NCBI GenBank assembly: GCA_007280465.1 | Contig: QYPM01000033.1 | Location: 1 to 40,569, forward strand | DNA: 40,569 nt | Source of the DNA: Nitrosopumilales archaeon | GTDB taxonomy: Archaea; Thermoproteota; Nitrososphaeria; Nitrososphaerales; Nitrosopumilaceae | Reading direction: 5' to 3' | Shown here: in pieces, positions 8,555-18,514 of the stretch | Numbering within the stretch: the stretch's first letter is position 1 | Layout of the letters: every line of letters starts with the position of its first letter | Notes under the pieces: generated by a model | Seen by the model: only the letters and a program-made list of their open reading frames with translations | Told to the model about the DNA's origin: nothing | Databases searched by the model: none | Translations under genes and position numbers: made by a program

Positions 8555-9916
8555 TTATCGTCGCAATCTAGGATTGATTATGACATCCATTGCCTGGCCC
8601 ATAAATACAAACGCAAGACCGGTTACCGCAATTAAAATTCCAGGAGGTAAGATCCACCACCACATTCCCCGAGCTGCTGCACTATACGAGCTTGCATCAT
8701 GCAATATTTGCCCCCATGTTGGAAAAGTAGGATCACCCAGTCCTAGAAAACTAAGACCAGCTTCAGTAGTAATTGCAGCAGGGACTGATATTGCAATACT
8801 TGCAAATGCATATGGAAGAAGTTGTGGAAGTATGTGTTTGAATATTATTTTATAATCTTTTTGGCCCATCAGTTTTGATGCCTCGACATACTGGAGTGTT
8901 TTTATCTGCATTGCCATACTTCGTGAGACTTTGGCGATTCCCACCCAACCAAAGATTACAAGGAACCCAACCATTAGAAATATACTATTTCCAATAGTTA
9001 CTGCCAAAATTATCAAGAGTGGAAGAGCTGGCATGGCATAAATTATATCGTTAAAACGCATCAATGCTTCATCAGTAACTTTGCCCTTGAATCCAGCATA
9101 CACACCATAGAGAAGGCCAAGTATTACAGAGCCAATTGATACAGTTATGCCTATGAAAAGAGCCAAAGGTGTGCCCCAGAGTAATCCAATGGACAAATCT
9201 CGTCTGAGTTCGTCTGTTCCCATCATTCCATAAACTTTGCCCCCTAAAATCAGATTTGACTTTACAAGAACAGGTTTTCCAGATATGTCATACAAATGAA
9301 TTCTAAAAACATAATTTCCTTTGAGTATTTTGTTTTCTGTAAGTTTTGAAAATACGATTTTTTCAGAAGAAAGAGTATCAAATGAAAACAAGTATCCGGT
9401 TTTATCATTTGACAAGTTTTTTACAATCACATTTTGTGTTGAAAAGATCATACTGGTGTATGTTGTTTCAGAATTGCTAAAAGGCAATGATGTCGAAATT
9501 AACTGTAGTTCAATTCCATCAGGGCGTGTTACAGATATTTGCAATAACGGAGAGCCGCTGTATCGTGAAGTATACTTGTAGATAAAATCACTTGGAAATC
9601 CATCATACTGATAATTTACTACAAATGAATCTGTAAGAACATATACAGAGTCTAGTTGCTGCGATGAGCTTTGAGGTTGTAGTATCAGGTGTTCTGGGAT
9701 TTTTTCAGATTGGAAATAGTTTATCCAAGCAGGTTGTGCAGATTTAGGATACAATAGCCAACTTGCCGGGTCATTCCATGTCTTAAAGTTGTCAACAGGT
9801 ATAGTTACAAATGCAATAATTGACATCAAGAAAAGGGTACCAAGTATTACAATTCCAGTCATCCCTATTTTACTATGGGAGAATTCATGCCAGATGTCTC
9901 TTGCTGAAAAACTCAT
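8555..9916 (-). CDS. DppC/OppC-like ABC transporter permease with large extracytoplasmic insert
   Basis: GTDELRRDLSIGLLWGTPLAL, EASKLMGQKDYKIIFKHILPQLLPY (EAA loop), LSFLGLGDPTFPTWGQIL. Confidence 0.85.
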   Translation of the reverse strand: MSFSARDIWHEFSHSKIGMTGIVILGTLFLMSIIAFVTIPVDNFKTWNDPASWLLYPKSAQPAWINYFQSEKIPEHLILQPQSSSQQLDSVYVLTDSFVVNYQYDGFPSDFIYKYTSRYSGSPLLQISVTRPDGIELQLISTSLPFSNSETTYTSMIFSTQNVIVKNLSNDKTGYLFSFDTLSSEKIVFSKLTENKILKGNYVFRIHLYDISGKPVLVKSNLILGGKVYGMMGTDELRRDLSIGLLWGTPLALFIGITVSIGSVILGLLYGVYAGFKGKVTDEALMRFNDIIYAMPALPLLIILAVTIGNSIFLMVGFLVIFGWVGIAKVSRSMAMQIKTLQYVEASKLMGQKDYKIIFKHILPQLLPYAFASIAISVPAAITTEAGLSFLGLGDPTFPTWGQILHDASSYSAAARGMWWWILPPGILIAVTGLAFVFMGQAMDVIINPRLRR

Positions 9917-10965
9917 TCTCTTCTCACCCTAGGATCAAAGTATCCGTACAAGACATCAGCTACAAACACACTTGCTAGGAAAAATGCAGTCAAAACATAT
10001 GTTGCGCCAATTATAACAGGCAAATCTAAAACACTGATTGCTTCAAAGTACAGCCTACCCATACCTGGCCAATCAAATACTGCTTCTGTGATTATTGCTC
10101 CACCAAGAGAGCCTGATAAGCTAAGTGCAAGAATTGTCACAATGGGGGGTGCAGCGTTTTTCAGTGCGTGAGAGTAGAGTATTCTCTTTTCATCTATTCC
10201 GGCTGCTCTTTTTGCCATGATAAAGTCCTCTTGTAATATACCAACTAGGAAATTTCTTACCAAATATGCCCATGAGCCAAATCCGATTAGAACTAGAGTA
10301 ATCAGGGGAAGTGCCATATGATACAAAAGAGAGCCCCAGTATCCTGGGTCGGTTACAGAAATTTCAGGGGTTGCCCTTGCAGGAAATATAGGATAAAGAA
10401 ATGCAAAAACAAAGATCATAAGAACACCTATCCACCAGACTGGAAAGCTGCTTGAGATTATTGCAAAGCCTGAAGTTATCTTGTCAATCTTTGAGTTCAC
10501 CTTGCTTGCAGCAACTGCACCCAGAAATATTCCAAGAACAGAAACTATTGCAGTAGCTGTTGTAAAAAGAAGAATTGTTCTTGGTAATTTTTCTAGTATT
10601 ATATCTTTGACGTCAGATGAGCCGCTATCACTTGTAAGAAATTTCGCATGACCAAAATCTAGTGTTAAAATTTTATACATTGACAAACCAATTCTTTGAG
10701 GAGAGTACCACGGTTGGTCAAGACCCAAAGATTTTATTCGCTGCTGGATTTGATTTTCTACATACGAGTCTAGCTGTTCAGTTGTTTTAAAACTTGCCAA
10801 AAGACTTTTGTTGTTGGTAACTTGCTGTCTTATTTCTAATGAAACACTTTGTTTTGATATTGAATCCATGTTTGCACCAACCAATGCAATTGTGACAAGA
10901 AGTGTTGCCATCAACACTCCAAACATTGTAATTGCACGTTTTGCAAGGAATTTTTTAAATCCCAT
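9913..10965 (-). CDS. DppB/OppB-like ABC transporter permease
   Basis: VRNFLVGILQEDFIMAKRAAGIDEKRILYSHALKNAAPPIVTILALSLSGSLGGAIITEAVFDWPGMGRL. 4-nt overlap with the next gene. Confidence 0.88.
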   Translation of the reverse strand: MGFKKFLAKRAITMFGVLMATLLVTIALVGANMDSISKQSVSLEIRQQVTNNKSLLASFKTTEQLDSYVENQIQQRIKSLGLDQPWYSPQRIGLSMYKILTLDFGHAKFLTSDSGSSDVKDIILEKLPRTILLFTTATAIVSVLGIFLGAVAASKVNSKIDKITSGFAIISSSFPVWWIGVLMIFVFAFLYPIFPARATPEISVTDPGYWGSLLYHMALPLITLVLIGFGSWAYLVRNFLVGILQEDFIMAKRAAGIDEKRILYSHALKNAAPPIVTILALSLSGSLGGAIITEAVFDWPGMGRLYFEAISVLDLPVIIGATYVLTAFFLASVFVADVLYGYFDPRVRRE

Positions 10966-13431
10966 CTACTTCACCTGACTTTTCCTTCTTCTAAGGAGTA
11001 CATACAGTATCACTAGAGATACGACACTTGCCAGTATTACAAAACCTGTGATATACGAGTAATTTACTCCCAGAGTCTCAGGGCTTGAGACAGCATTCTC
11101 TTGGGCTAGTTGATTCGCTCCTTGCGTTACAAGAAAACTTGTGTGGTACATGTCAGGCCTGTATGCAGCGTCTGATACTACAAATATCTGCAAGTCATTA
11201 GATCCAAGTTCAAAATTCTTTGTCCTTTCAGAGTCTAGAGTTATTGCCATGATGCCATTGGTAGATACTTGTTTTCCATTATCAACTATTTTTCCTTCAG
11301 GGTTTGTAAAATAATAGTATACAGTAGCGTTTGGGGTTACAGAAATTGAGATTGTTAAGTTTGCACCTAAAGTTACAGCAGTTGGCACCTTTACACTTTG
11401 TATTGTAGGTATGCTTACCTCCTCAAATTTTTTCCAATAATCAGATTTGAAAGGATATGTGGGATCATCAAATGCTTTAATGGTAATTTTTCTTGCATCA
11501 GGGGAATAACTATCCAAATAGTATGGTCCGTTGCTTATTACCGCATGACCATGTTGAGCAATCCATGATATTGAAGCCTGATATCTTGAATCAAAATAGT
11601 TTGAATCAGTAACGTAAGAAAGGGCAGGCGGAATGGAATTCTCTTTTTCAAAGTCTTCAAGGTTTGTTTTTATCACATTGGCATCATTTGGTATAATCAG
11701 CGACATCCAGTTTACATTTTTACTCATTGCATCAGATCTTGAAAATGCAAGCTTGCCATCAGTCACTGCTTTTTCCATAGAGTATACAATTTCCCATGGC
11801 ATTGCTGGCCAGACTTGGGCCGAGTCTGCAATCTCATCATTATCAAAATGCCAATAATTTTGATAAACTTCAATAGTATTTTCGTCAACAACTCTGACTC
11901 CAATGAGCGTTTTTGCAGCCTGATTTGCCTTGGGAGAATATTCTGAATCAAATGTCATGGTGCCATTTGTCTGATCTGCGCCCCATTGATATAGAAAATA
12001 AATCCCATAAAGAACATCATTCATGTCCATTGGTATTTTGTTGTGCCAATTTCCAAATTTTAGATGAAACGTTACTTTGCTTGTTGCTTTGATTCCAGTT
12101 CCTACTGGGGTCCACTTTTGTTTTACAGCGTCCCAGTATATTGCATCGTTTGGAACATCGAGTTTACCCAAGGGTCCAGCAGTTTGGACTTGCCAATCTG
12201 ACCGTATTGGTATAGTGTAACCAGTGTAAGGATTTTTGAAGCTTCCAGGGTCTCCCAGTGTTCCCCAAATTTGTTGACTGGAAGAATCTGAAAATCCCCC
12301 TATTGGATTCCATGCCCCAGAATAGATCTTTTTTACACCTATTGTTAGCGTATCAGAATCGGATCTTGCATTAATTGGAGTAAATCTACTTGTAATTCCC
12401 GCACCAAAATCATTGATTATTCCATTGACTTTTTTGTTTGCAATGAATTGATCTATCTTGCATGCAAGAAATATTCTAACAGAATCATGAACCCCCTTGT
12501 CAACTGCTTGATTAATCAAATTGGAGCGTTGCTCTGAAGATGTGAAATTTCCAAAAAATATTGCCTTTGACAGAGAATCAATTTCTGGCTCGTGATAATT
12601 CCAGTATGACGGATTGTTAAATCCAGGCATGTTAGAGTACCAAGGAGAATACATCTGGGCAGTGATTACAGAGTCATATCTTACAAAACCACTCATTGTC
12701 CACCCTTCTGTGTAAATATTCCATTTCATATCAGATGGGTTAGAACCATAAACAGTAGAGAATGCCTTTGTCAGATCACCATAATCTTTTTTCACTGTAA
12801 ATCCCACATCGTGTAATTGAGAGGCAAGAATTTCGCCAATGGATTTTCTCAAAGGATCGTCGTTACGTATAAAGATTGTAACAGTAATTGGTTTAGATTC
12901 ATAATACCAAATTCCTCCGGTCTTTTTTGCACCTGCCTTTTCAAGTGCATCTGATATGATTTGATTTGCAAGTGCAGGATTGTGTTTGAAATTAAATGAT
13001 TGTAGTTCTCCCAATATTGAGAGATAGTCAGGGTCGTATGGCTTGTATGCAGAAATCATTTGAACCCCATAGCCATTGAGTACTTCGTCGACGATAAGAT
13101 CCCTGTCAATTAGATAATTTAGTGCAAACCTTACTTGTTGAATTGAAAATGGATTGAATTGATCAGATACTGCTGGATTTATCAATAGACTATAACTTGT
13201 TCCAGCAGACTGGAATATCTTCAAATTTTGCCTTGATTGATCATCTAGCCTATCCAGCGGTATTGCAGAATAATAAACATCCAAGTGTCCATTTTCTATT
13301 TCTTGTACAGCAGTGTTATCGTCAGAGTACTGGATAAATTCTACTTTGTTAAAATTTGTACCTTTTTCACCAAATGCAATTGCAGGACCAAAAACAAAAA
13401 GTGCCAGAATAAATACTAGTAAAAATTTCAT
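10966..13431 (-). CDS. family 5 (DppA/OppA-like) extracellular solute-binding protein, C-terminal TM anchored
   Basis: Signal peptide; FNPFSIQQVRFALNYLIDRDLIV and GWTMSGF typical of SBP family 5; C-terminal TM then RRRKSQVK. Confidence 0.82.
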   Translation of the reverse strand: MKFLLVFILALFVFGPAIAFGEKGTNFNKVEFIQYSDDNTAVQEIENGHLDVYYSAIPLDRLDDQSRQNLKIFQSAGTSYSLLINPAVSDQFNPFSIQQVRFALNYLIDRDLIVDEVLNGYGVQMISAYKPYDPDYLSILGELQSFNFKHNPALANQIISDALEKAGAKKTGGIWYYESKPITVTIFIRNDDPLRKSIGEILASQLHDVGFTVKKDYGDLTKAFSTVYGSNPSDMKWNIYTEGWTMSGFVRYDSVITAQMYSPWYSNMPGFNNPSYWNYHEPEIDSLSKAIFFGNFTSSEQRSNLINQAVDKGVHDSVRIFLACKIDQFIANKKVNGIINDFGAGITSRFTPINARSDSDTLTIGVKKIYSGAWNPIGGFSDSSSQQIWGTLGDPGSFKNPYTGYTIPIRSDWQVQTAGPLGKLDVPNDAIYWDAVKQKWTPVGTGIKATSKVTFHLKFGNWHNKIPMDMNDVLYGIYFLYQWGADQTNGTMTFDSEYSPKANQAAKTLIGVRVVDENTIEVYQNYWHFDNDEIADSAQVWPAMPWEIVYSMEKAVTDGKLAFSRSDAMSKNVNWMSLIIPNDANVIKTNLEDFEKENSIPPALSYVTDSNYFDSRYQASISWIAQHGHAVISNGPYYLDSYSPDARKITIKAFDDPTYPFKSDYWKKFEEVSIPTIQSVKVPTAVTLGANLTISISVTPNATVYYYFTNPEGKIVDNGKQVSTNGIMAITLDSERTKNFELGSNDLQIFVVSDAAYRPDMYHTSFLVTQGANQLAQENAVSSPETLGVNYSYITGFVILASVVSLVILYVLLRRRKSQVK

Positions 13432-13575
13432 GATATGTTTTTCAATGAACTGTATTTAACCGTGGTCAAACAAGTAAATTACGAGAATATAAAAAACTTG
13501 TACAAGAATTTCCATGGCTTGGTATCATGCAGTAACACAAATAGTATTTTATAAAAGAAATGTAATTGATTCATA

Positions 13576-14196
13576 ATGAATCTTCAAACGCTAGTAAAAG
13601 GAATTCAAGGAATAATTCCAGGAGGACTGTCAGTCAAAGACTTTAGCATGGCAACTCAGACTAGCGAAGATGTGGCAAGAGAGATACTAGACAATTTTAT
13701 GCAAAATGGTATAGGAAGATACGAGGATGAACAAGTCCATTTTGAAGAGAGTGACAAGCTAAAGACAAGCATTCTTGCAATCAATATGGGTGCAGCAATC
13801 GATGAGGTATCCCGCTTGTTAAAGTGGCAAGACTTTGAGTCACTAGCAGCTGAAGTACTTGAGAAAAGAGATTTTGATACTACAAAAAATGTCATTTTGA
13901 CAAAACCCAGGATGCAGATAGATGTAATAGGTATCAAATCAGATGTTGCCATACTTGTAGACTGTAAACACTGGAAAAATATGACCCAGTCAGCCCTTCA
14001 GAGCGCGGTAACAAAACAGATTGAGAGGACCAAACAATATCTTGCCAAAGAAGACGTCAGAGCGGCAATTCCGGCAATTGTAACTCTATACCAACATGAC
14101 TTGCAATTCATTGACAGAGTTCCAATAATTCCAATCCACCAGCTAGATTCCTTTTGCGATGAGTTTTACGGAAATTTAGAAAAACTTCAAAGTTAG
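13576..14196 (+). CDS. Mrr/PD-(D/E)XK-like nuclease-domain protein
   Basis: DFESLAAEVLEKRDFDTTKNV...QIDVIGIKSDVAILVDCKHW resembles the E...D...(D/E)xK core. Confidence 0.6.
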   Translation: MNLQTLVKGIQGIIPGGLSVKDFSMATQTSEDVAREILDNFMQNGIGRYEDEQVHFEESDKLKTSILAINMGAAIDEVSRLLKWQDFESLAAEVLEKRDFDTTKNVILTKPRMQIDVIGIKSDVAILVDCKHWKNMTQSALQSAVTKQIERTKQYLAKEDVRAAIPAIVTLYQHDLQFIDRVPIIPIHQLDSFCDEFYGNLEKLQS

Positions 14197-15932
14197 AGCA
14201 TTGTATAGATAAAAAATCCAGTAGTTATCAAAAGAAATGCCTGTGTAATTCGCATCGCGTTGTCAAGAGATTTGGAATAAAGCTCAAGTTGGTTACCTCC
14301 CATGACATTGACTTGGGTCTCGCTTTCCAATAGATCATATGATGTAGGCGATGCAGTCTGTTCTGCTTTTTTGGCAAGATCTAAAAACCATGATACAACA
14401 TCAGGTGCTTTTGATAGACTTCCAAATTCAAAATAACCGTGTTTATTTCTAGGCGTTCTTGCTTTATAGTGCGTATCAGATGTACATATTTCAAGAAAAT
14501 TATATCCATTATTTAAGAAACTATTTGCAATTTCCTCACGTAGCCCATTTAACATGTTATTTGCATCAGCCCATGCAAGAAAGAACTTTTCATCACCAAT
14601 CTTAAAGCACATTATTGCAACCTTGCCAGGTCCAAGATCATCTGCCTCGAAATTTAGATGCTCAGAGTTTGCATAGCCTACTTCTAATGGTAGAATCTCT
14701 TTTGTAATCAAAGTATCAAGTGTAGATTTTGCCGCATTTAGAAGATCATCTGCATCAAGTTTTTCAATTTCTTTTCCCATTGCGTTATGACTATCAACAA
14801 TTAGTACCCTTTCAAATCCTCGGTTTTTACCATATTGTTCAAGCTCTGATTTTATGTAAAATGGAATATCTTCCATGCCATGAGGAGATAATGAGAGAAT
14901 CAAGACTGCGGTTTTGTCAAATAACAATCCAGTAGTTCGTGCCTTGTTGACTTGAATTGTAACAGGCTTTGTGCTCTTTGAGCCTTCTTGGACTTTTAGA
15001 GTTTCCTGAAGGCTTGAGATATAATGATCAACTTGAGATTTGGAAGGCAGGTTAAGTGAGTGGTCAGATATGCTATGCATAACCATTGCAGAAGAATTAA
15101 GATTTTTATAAATAAGATACGGAATGTTGCTTCCACCTATTGGATGAAAAGGTCCTGGATGTAGGTCTGGAATTACCAGTCTGCAGTCTCCATCTTTTTT
15201 CTTGAATAGAATCTGAAATGTTGATACCTTTGATGGTTCAGAGCGTTTCTCCATCAATAATTCCATTGGTTTAGGATCATCATTTGTCCATGCTGCAAGA
15301 TATGCTTGCAAGAACGCATGAGTGCTAGATAGTTTTCCACTGCCTGCTATTCTATCACTTATCAAAGTCCACAGACTTCCAAGGACACAAAAAACTATGC
15401 CATATGTGATAGATTTAGGATCAGACAACATTGGAATCCATTGATTAGTTGGAACAAACGCAAGAAACATTGCAAGAGGCTGGATTAATGAAATTGCCCA
15501 GGCAGTCTTTAGTTTTGCACCAAGTACTGATGTAAATATTGCAATTCTAAAACTAGTAAACAGAAACATTCCTTCAATGATATAAATTTGTAATAACTGA
15601 GGTTTAGAGAATACGTAAAATGAAAGTATTCCACACAGAATTGTTACAAGCCACAAAAGATTTCCAAATGCTGACATGTGTATGGATTTAGAATATTCAG
15701 TCTTCAAAATTCTAGTATCTATCACTTGAGTTATCATAAGTGCTGCAACAGTAACAGGAATTGTGTAGACTAGTCTGTCAGTTGACTTGAAATAATTAAT
15801 GCTTGACACTGCTACAATAACACATGCTACAACAATAGCAATTACTAGAGATACATAGTGAGAAGTTGGAGTAAATGTTGTTAACGTATACCGTTTGTGA
15901 ATGCGGGACACATCATTGGAGCTTTCCGTCAT
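14193..15932 (-). CDS. DUF2070 family archaeal membrane protein
   Basis: N-terminal TMs plus large soluble domain with DLHPGPFHPIGGSNIP and CTSDTHYKARTPRNKHGYFEFG; next to Sec61beta. Confidence 0.75.
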   Translation of the reverse strand: MTESSNDVSRIHKRYTLTTFTPTSHYVSLVIAIVVACVIVAVSSINYFKSTDRLVYTIPVTVAALMITQVIDTRILKTEYSKSIHMSAFGNLLWLVTILCGILSFYVFSKPQLLQIYIIEGMFLFTSFRIAIFTSVLGAKLKTAWAISLIQPLAMFLAFVPTNQWIPMLSDPKSITYGIVFCVLGSLWTLISDRIAGSGKLSSTHAFLQAYLAAWTNDDPKPMELLMEKRSEPSKVSTFQILFKKKDGDCRLVIPDLHPGPFHPIGGSNIPYLIYKNLNSSAMVMHSISDHSLNLPSKSQVDHYISSLQETLKVQEGSKSTKPVTIQVNKARTTGLLFDKTAVLILSLSPHGMEDIPFYIKSELEQYGKNRGFERVLIVDSHNAMGKEIEKLDADDLLNAAKSTLDTLITKEILPLEVGYANSEHLNFEADDLGPGKVAIMCFKIGDEKFFLAWADANNMLNGLREEIANSFLNNGYNFLEICTSDTHYKARTPRNKHGYFEFGSLSKAPDVVSWFLDLAKKAEQTASPTSYDLLESETQVNVMGGNQLELYSKSLDNAMRITQAFLLITTGFFIYTML

Positions 15933-16093
15933 GGTGAGAAAAAGAATTTAAGAATCCACGAAATTCCAATCAGAGATGCTGGTATTGCAACTACTACCTC
16001 TGGTCTTAACTTGTAGCCTTTGGTCTCATCCTCAAAGAATCTCAATAGACCTGCACTTGATGCTGGAAGTGGTGCAGATTTTTTGCTGCTCAT
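15929..16093 (-). CDS. secG: preprotein translocase Sec61beta subunit
   Basis: MSSKKSAPLPASSAGLLRFFEDETKGYKLRPEVVVAIPASLIGISWILKFFFSP (54 aa). Its stop overlaps the DUF2070 start (ATGA). Missing from ORF track. Confidence 0.9.
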   Translation of the reverse strand: MSSKKSAPLPASSAGLLRFFEDETKGYKLRPEVVVAIPASLIGISWILKFFFSP

Positions 16094-16137
16094 GATATTT
16101 CTGATTCAAGGATGTTTAAATAAATACCTTTTTGTGC

Positions 16138-16470
16138 CTAGATCTTCCCAAGTTTCTCTTTAATTGCAATTATTTCATTCATGGCATACAAGATCTGTTT
16201 TTGTTTCTCATAGTCTTTTTCCTTTTGAAGTGCTTCTGCCAGATCCCTTATTTTTTGATCCAAGACATCAATTGTCGCATTTCCAGATTTTTGTTCCATT
16301 TTAGGTAAGATGGTTTCGACCTCTTTTTTTGCTTCTTTTCCGCATGTAACACATAATGCATGACCGTCATTCATTATTCTAACACCCTTACAATATGGAC
16401 AGGGGTCACTAACCAGTGTGGCTCCCTTTAGAAGCATCTCAACGGCTCTTTTTGTCAGTTCTTTTGACAT
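16138..16470 (-). CDS. Sjogren's syndrome/scleroderma autoantigen 1 (UPF0148)-like zinc-binding protein
   Basis: KRAVEMLLKGATLVSDPCPYCKGVRIMNDGHALCVTCGKE. Confidence 0.8.
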   Translation of the reverse strand: MSKELTKRAVEMLLKGATLVSDPCPYCKGVRIMNDGHALCVTCGKEAKKEVETILPKMEQKSGNATIDVLDQKIRDLAEALQKEKDYEKQKQILYAMNEIIAIKEKLGKI

Positions 16471-16552
16471 AGATTATGATACTTCAACTAAATAAAAAAC
16501 TTAGAGGAGGATAAACAAGGCTTAATAGTAAGATTTCGACTTTTTAGTTCGA

Positions 16553-16861
16553 ATGGCGGTAATCTGCAACACTTGTGGACTTCCTAATGATTTATGCGCC
16601 TGTGGTGAACTTGAAAAAGATCAAACACAGATTGTTGTAAGAATTGAAGAAAGACGTTTTAAAAAGAAGGGGACAAAAATTGAGGGAATCAATCCGAAGA
16701 TGAATGATTTAGGAAAAGTTGTAAAAGAATTAAAGGCTCGTTATGCTTGTGGTGGCACTGAAAAGGAAGGATATATCTTTCTCCAAGGAGACCACAGAGA
16801 TACAATAAAGACAACGCTTGTTAAGCTTGGATTTCCTGAAGCTAGTATCGAAGTTCATTGA
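16553..16861 (+). CDS. translation initiation factor aIF1 (SUI1 family)
   Basis: N-terminal CNTCGLPNDLCACGE, SUI1 core IEGINPKMNDLGKVVKELKARYACGGTEKEGYIFLQGDHRDTIKTTLVKLGF. Confidence 0.93.
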   Translation: MAVICNTCGLPNDLCACGELEKDQTQIVVRIEERRFKKKGTKIEGINPKMNDLGKVVKELKARYACGGTEKEGYIFLQGDHRDTIKTTLVKLGFPEASIEVH

Positions 16862-17871
16862 TATCAAGTTTGGAAAAAATAGATAAGATCATAAAAATAC
16901 TTTCCATTCCATATTCTGGATTTTTATCTGTGATATTTGGAATAATGATACTTTCATTTCCAATTGGTCTTTATGTGATGTTCAATTCAGAGATTGGAAA
17001 AGACATCAATTACCAGTATCCCATTAATGGTTTAGATTTATTTTTTGGTGGCATAGGCTACAAGATTCCAATTTCTTTTGAGATGGGAGATGCGTTTATC
17101 ATAACGTGGGCAATTTTTTTGATATTATTTTCAATCTCATATTTTGGTCCACAGGATTCTCTATTGAAAACACTTTCAAATCTAATGTCAAGAGGCTGGA
17201 AGAATATGAAAGGCAATGGACTTGTAAATATGATGTCCTGGTTTTCAATTTTGATTTTAGCTTCTGTTATAATTGAGATGGTTCAGCAAAGCTTTGGAAT
17301 CAAGATTGAATCACCCCAGTCTGATAACAATTTGATCCGTTTCTTTCAGCTAACCACTTCTCCTTTGACTGAAGAAGTAGGTTTTAGAATCCTACTAATA
17401 GGAATTCCACTATTTCTGATATATTCACATATTCCATCATGGAAGGTATTTTTCAAATCTTTGTGGAGACCTTCAAAATATCTCCATATTGAGAATTACA
17501 AAAAACCAATGATACTAATAATTACAATCGGATTATTTTTTGGAGTGTCTCACATAATTTCAGGTACTCCATGGAGTCCCGGGAAATTATCACAGGCAAC
17601 TGTAGCAGGAATAATAATTGGTTGGGTCTATGTTAGATACGGTTTTGCTCCAGCAGTACTGATTCACTGGGCCACAAACTACTTTTTATTTTCATATTTA
17701 TTTTTTATTTCAAATCTAAGTCAGGGTCCAACAATAAACGAGTCATCAAATCCATTCTCCAATACTCTAGAATCCATAATCATCATTACAGGAATAATTG
17801 CCATTACAATCAAGATTCTGTCACATATTGAATCAAGAAAGAATATAGATAAAGCAAGTATTGTGAAATGA
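16858..17871 (+). CDS. CPBP-family intramembrane glutamic protease
   Basis: TEEVGFRILLIG (EExxxR), FGVSHIISG, LIHWATNYF; multiple TMs. TTG start overlaps the aIF1 stop. Confidence 0.8.
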   Translation: MISSLEKIDKIIKILSIPYSGFLSVIFGIMILSFPIGLYVMFNSEIGKDINYQYPINGLDLFFGGIGYKIPISFEMGDAFIITWAIFLILFSISYFGPQDSLLKTLSNLMSRGWKNMKGNGLVNMMSWFSILILASVIIEMVQQSFGIKIESPQSDNNLIRFFQLTTSPLTEEVGFRILLIGIPLFLIYSHIPSWKVFFKSLWRPSKYLHIENYKKPMILIITIGLFFGVSHIISGTPWSPGKLSQATVAGIIIGWVYVRYGFAPAVLIHWATNYFLFSYLFFISNLSQGPTINESSNPFSNTLESIIIITGIIAITIKILSHIESRKNIDKASIVK

Positions 17872-17875
17872 TAAA

Positions 17876-18514
17876 TTAATCTAGAATTTTTCTAAGAGAA
17901 TTTGCTATTTCGGTATCAGAAAATGACAGTATGAACCGAAGATCAGATTGATCATCTATATCCAGCATAATTCTTCGAATCAACACAAGTGCAGAACTCG
18001 CATTTCTTTTTTCTGCTGTATTCATGTGTATTTTGTAGCTGTCTTCATCATAATGCGTTTCCATTACATTAGTAGGAGTTCTAAAGAGGGCATTAGTTCC
18101 ATCAAATTTTCGCGATGGTACAACAAGGACACAACGGTCAGATGTTCTCATCTGGTACAATGTACCCACATCTTCTGGCTGTATCAACGGGATATCTTGT
18201 GGAAAGACCATTGTTGCCCCAAATCCTTCTTGTGAAAAATAGTCATCTGCAAGCAAAACGGCACTGTTTACTCCCTGTTCAGATTCATCATAGATTCCAA
18301 GCGCTCCAAACTTTTTTCCAATACCGAGTGCCTTTTCATCCTTACTTACTAGAACGGTTTTTTCAATTATATCAGAACGTGTTACATTTTGTAAAACTGA
18401 TTCTAACATTGCCTCACAGATTCTCTCAGTCCTATCCTGAGACAAATTAAGACGCGTTTTGGCCCTTGAGAAAGTTTTCACGGGGATTATTGCGCCAATA
18501 CGCAAATTAGACAT
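17876..18514 (-). CDS. cofC: 2-phospho-L-lactate guanylyltransferase-like
   Basis: IIPVKTFSRAKTRL, MVFPQDIPLIQPEDV; adjacent to cofD. Confidence 0.85.
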   Translation of the reverse strand: MSNLRIGAIIPVKTFSRAKTRLNLSQDRTERICEAMLESVLQNVTRSDIIEKTVLVSKDEKALGIGKKFGALGIYDESEQGVNSAVLLADDYFSQEGFGATMVFPQDIPLIQPEDVGTLYQMRTSDRCVLVVPSRKFDGTNALFRTPTNVMETHYDEDSYKIHMNTAEKRNASSALVLIRRIMLDIDDQSDLRFILSFSDTEIANSLRKILD

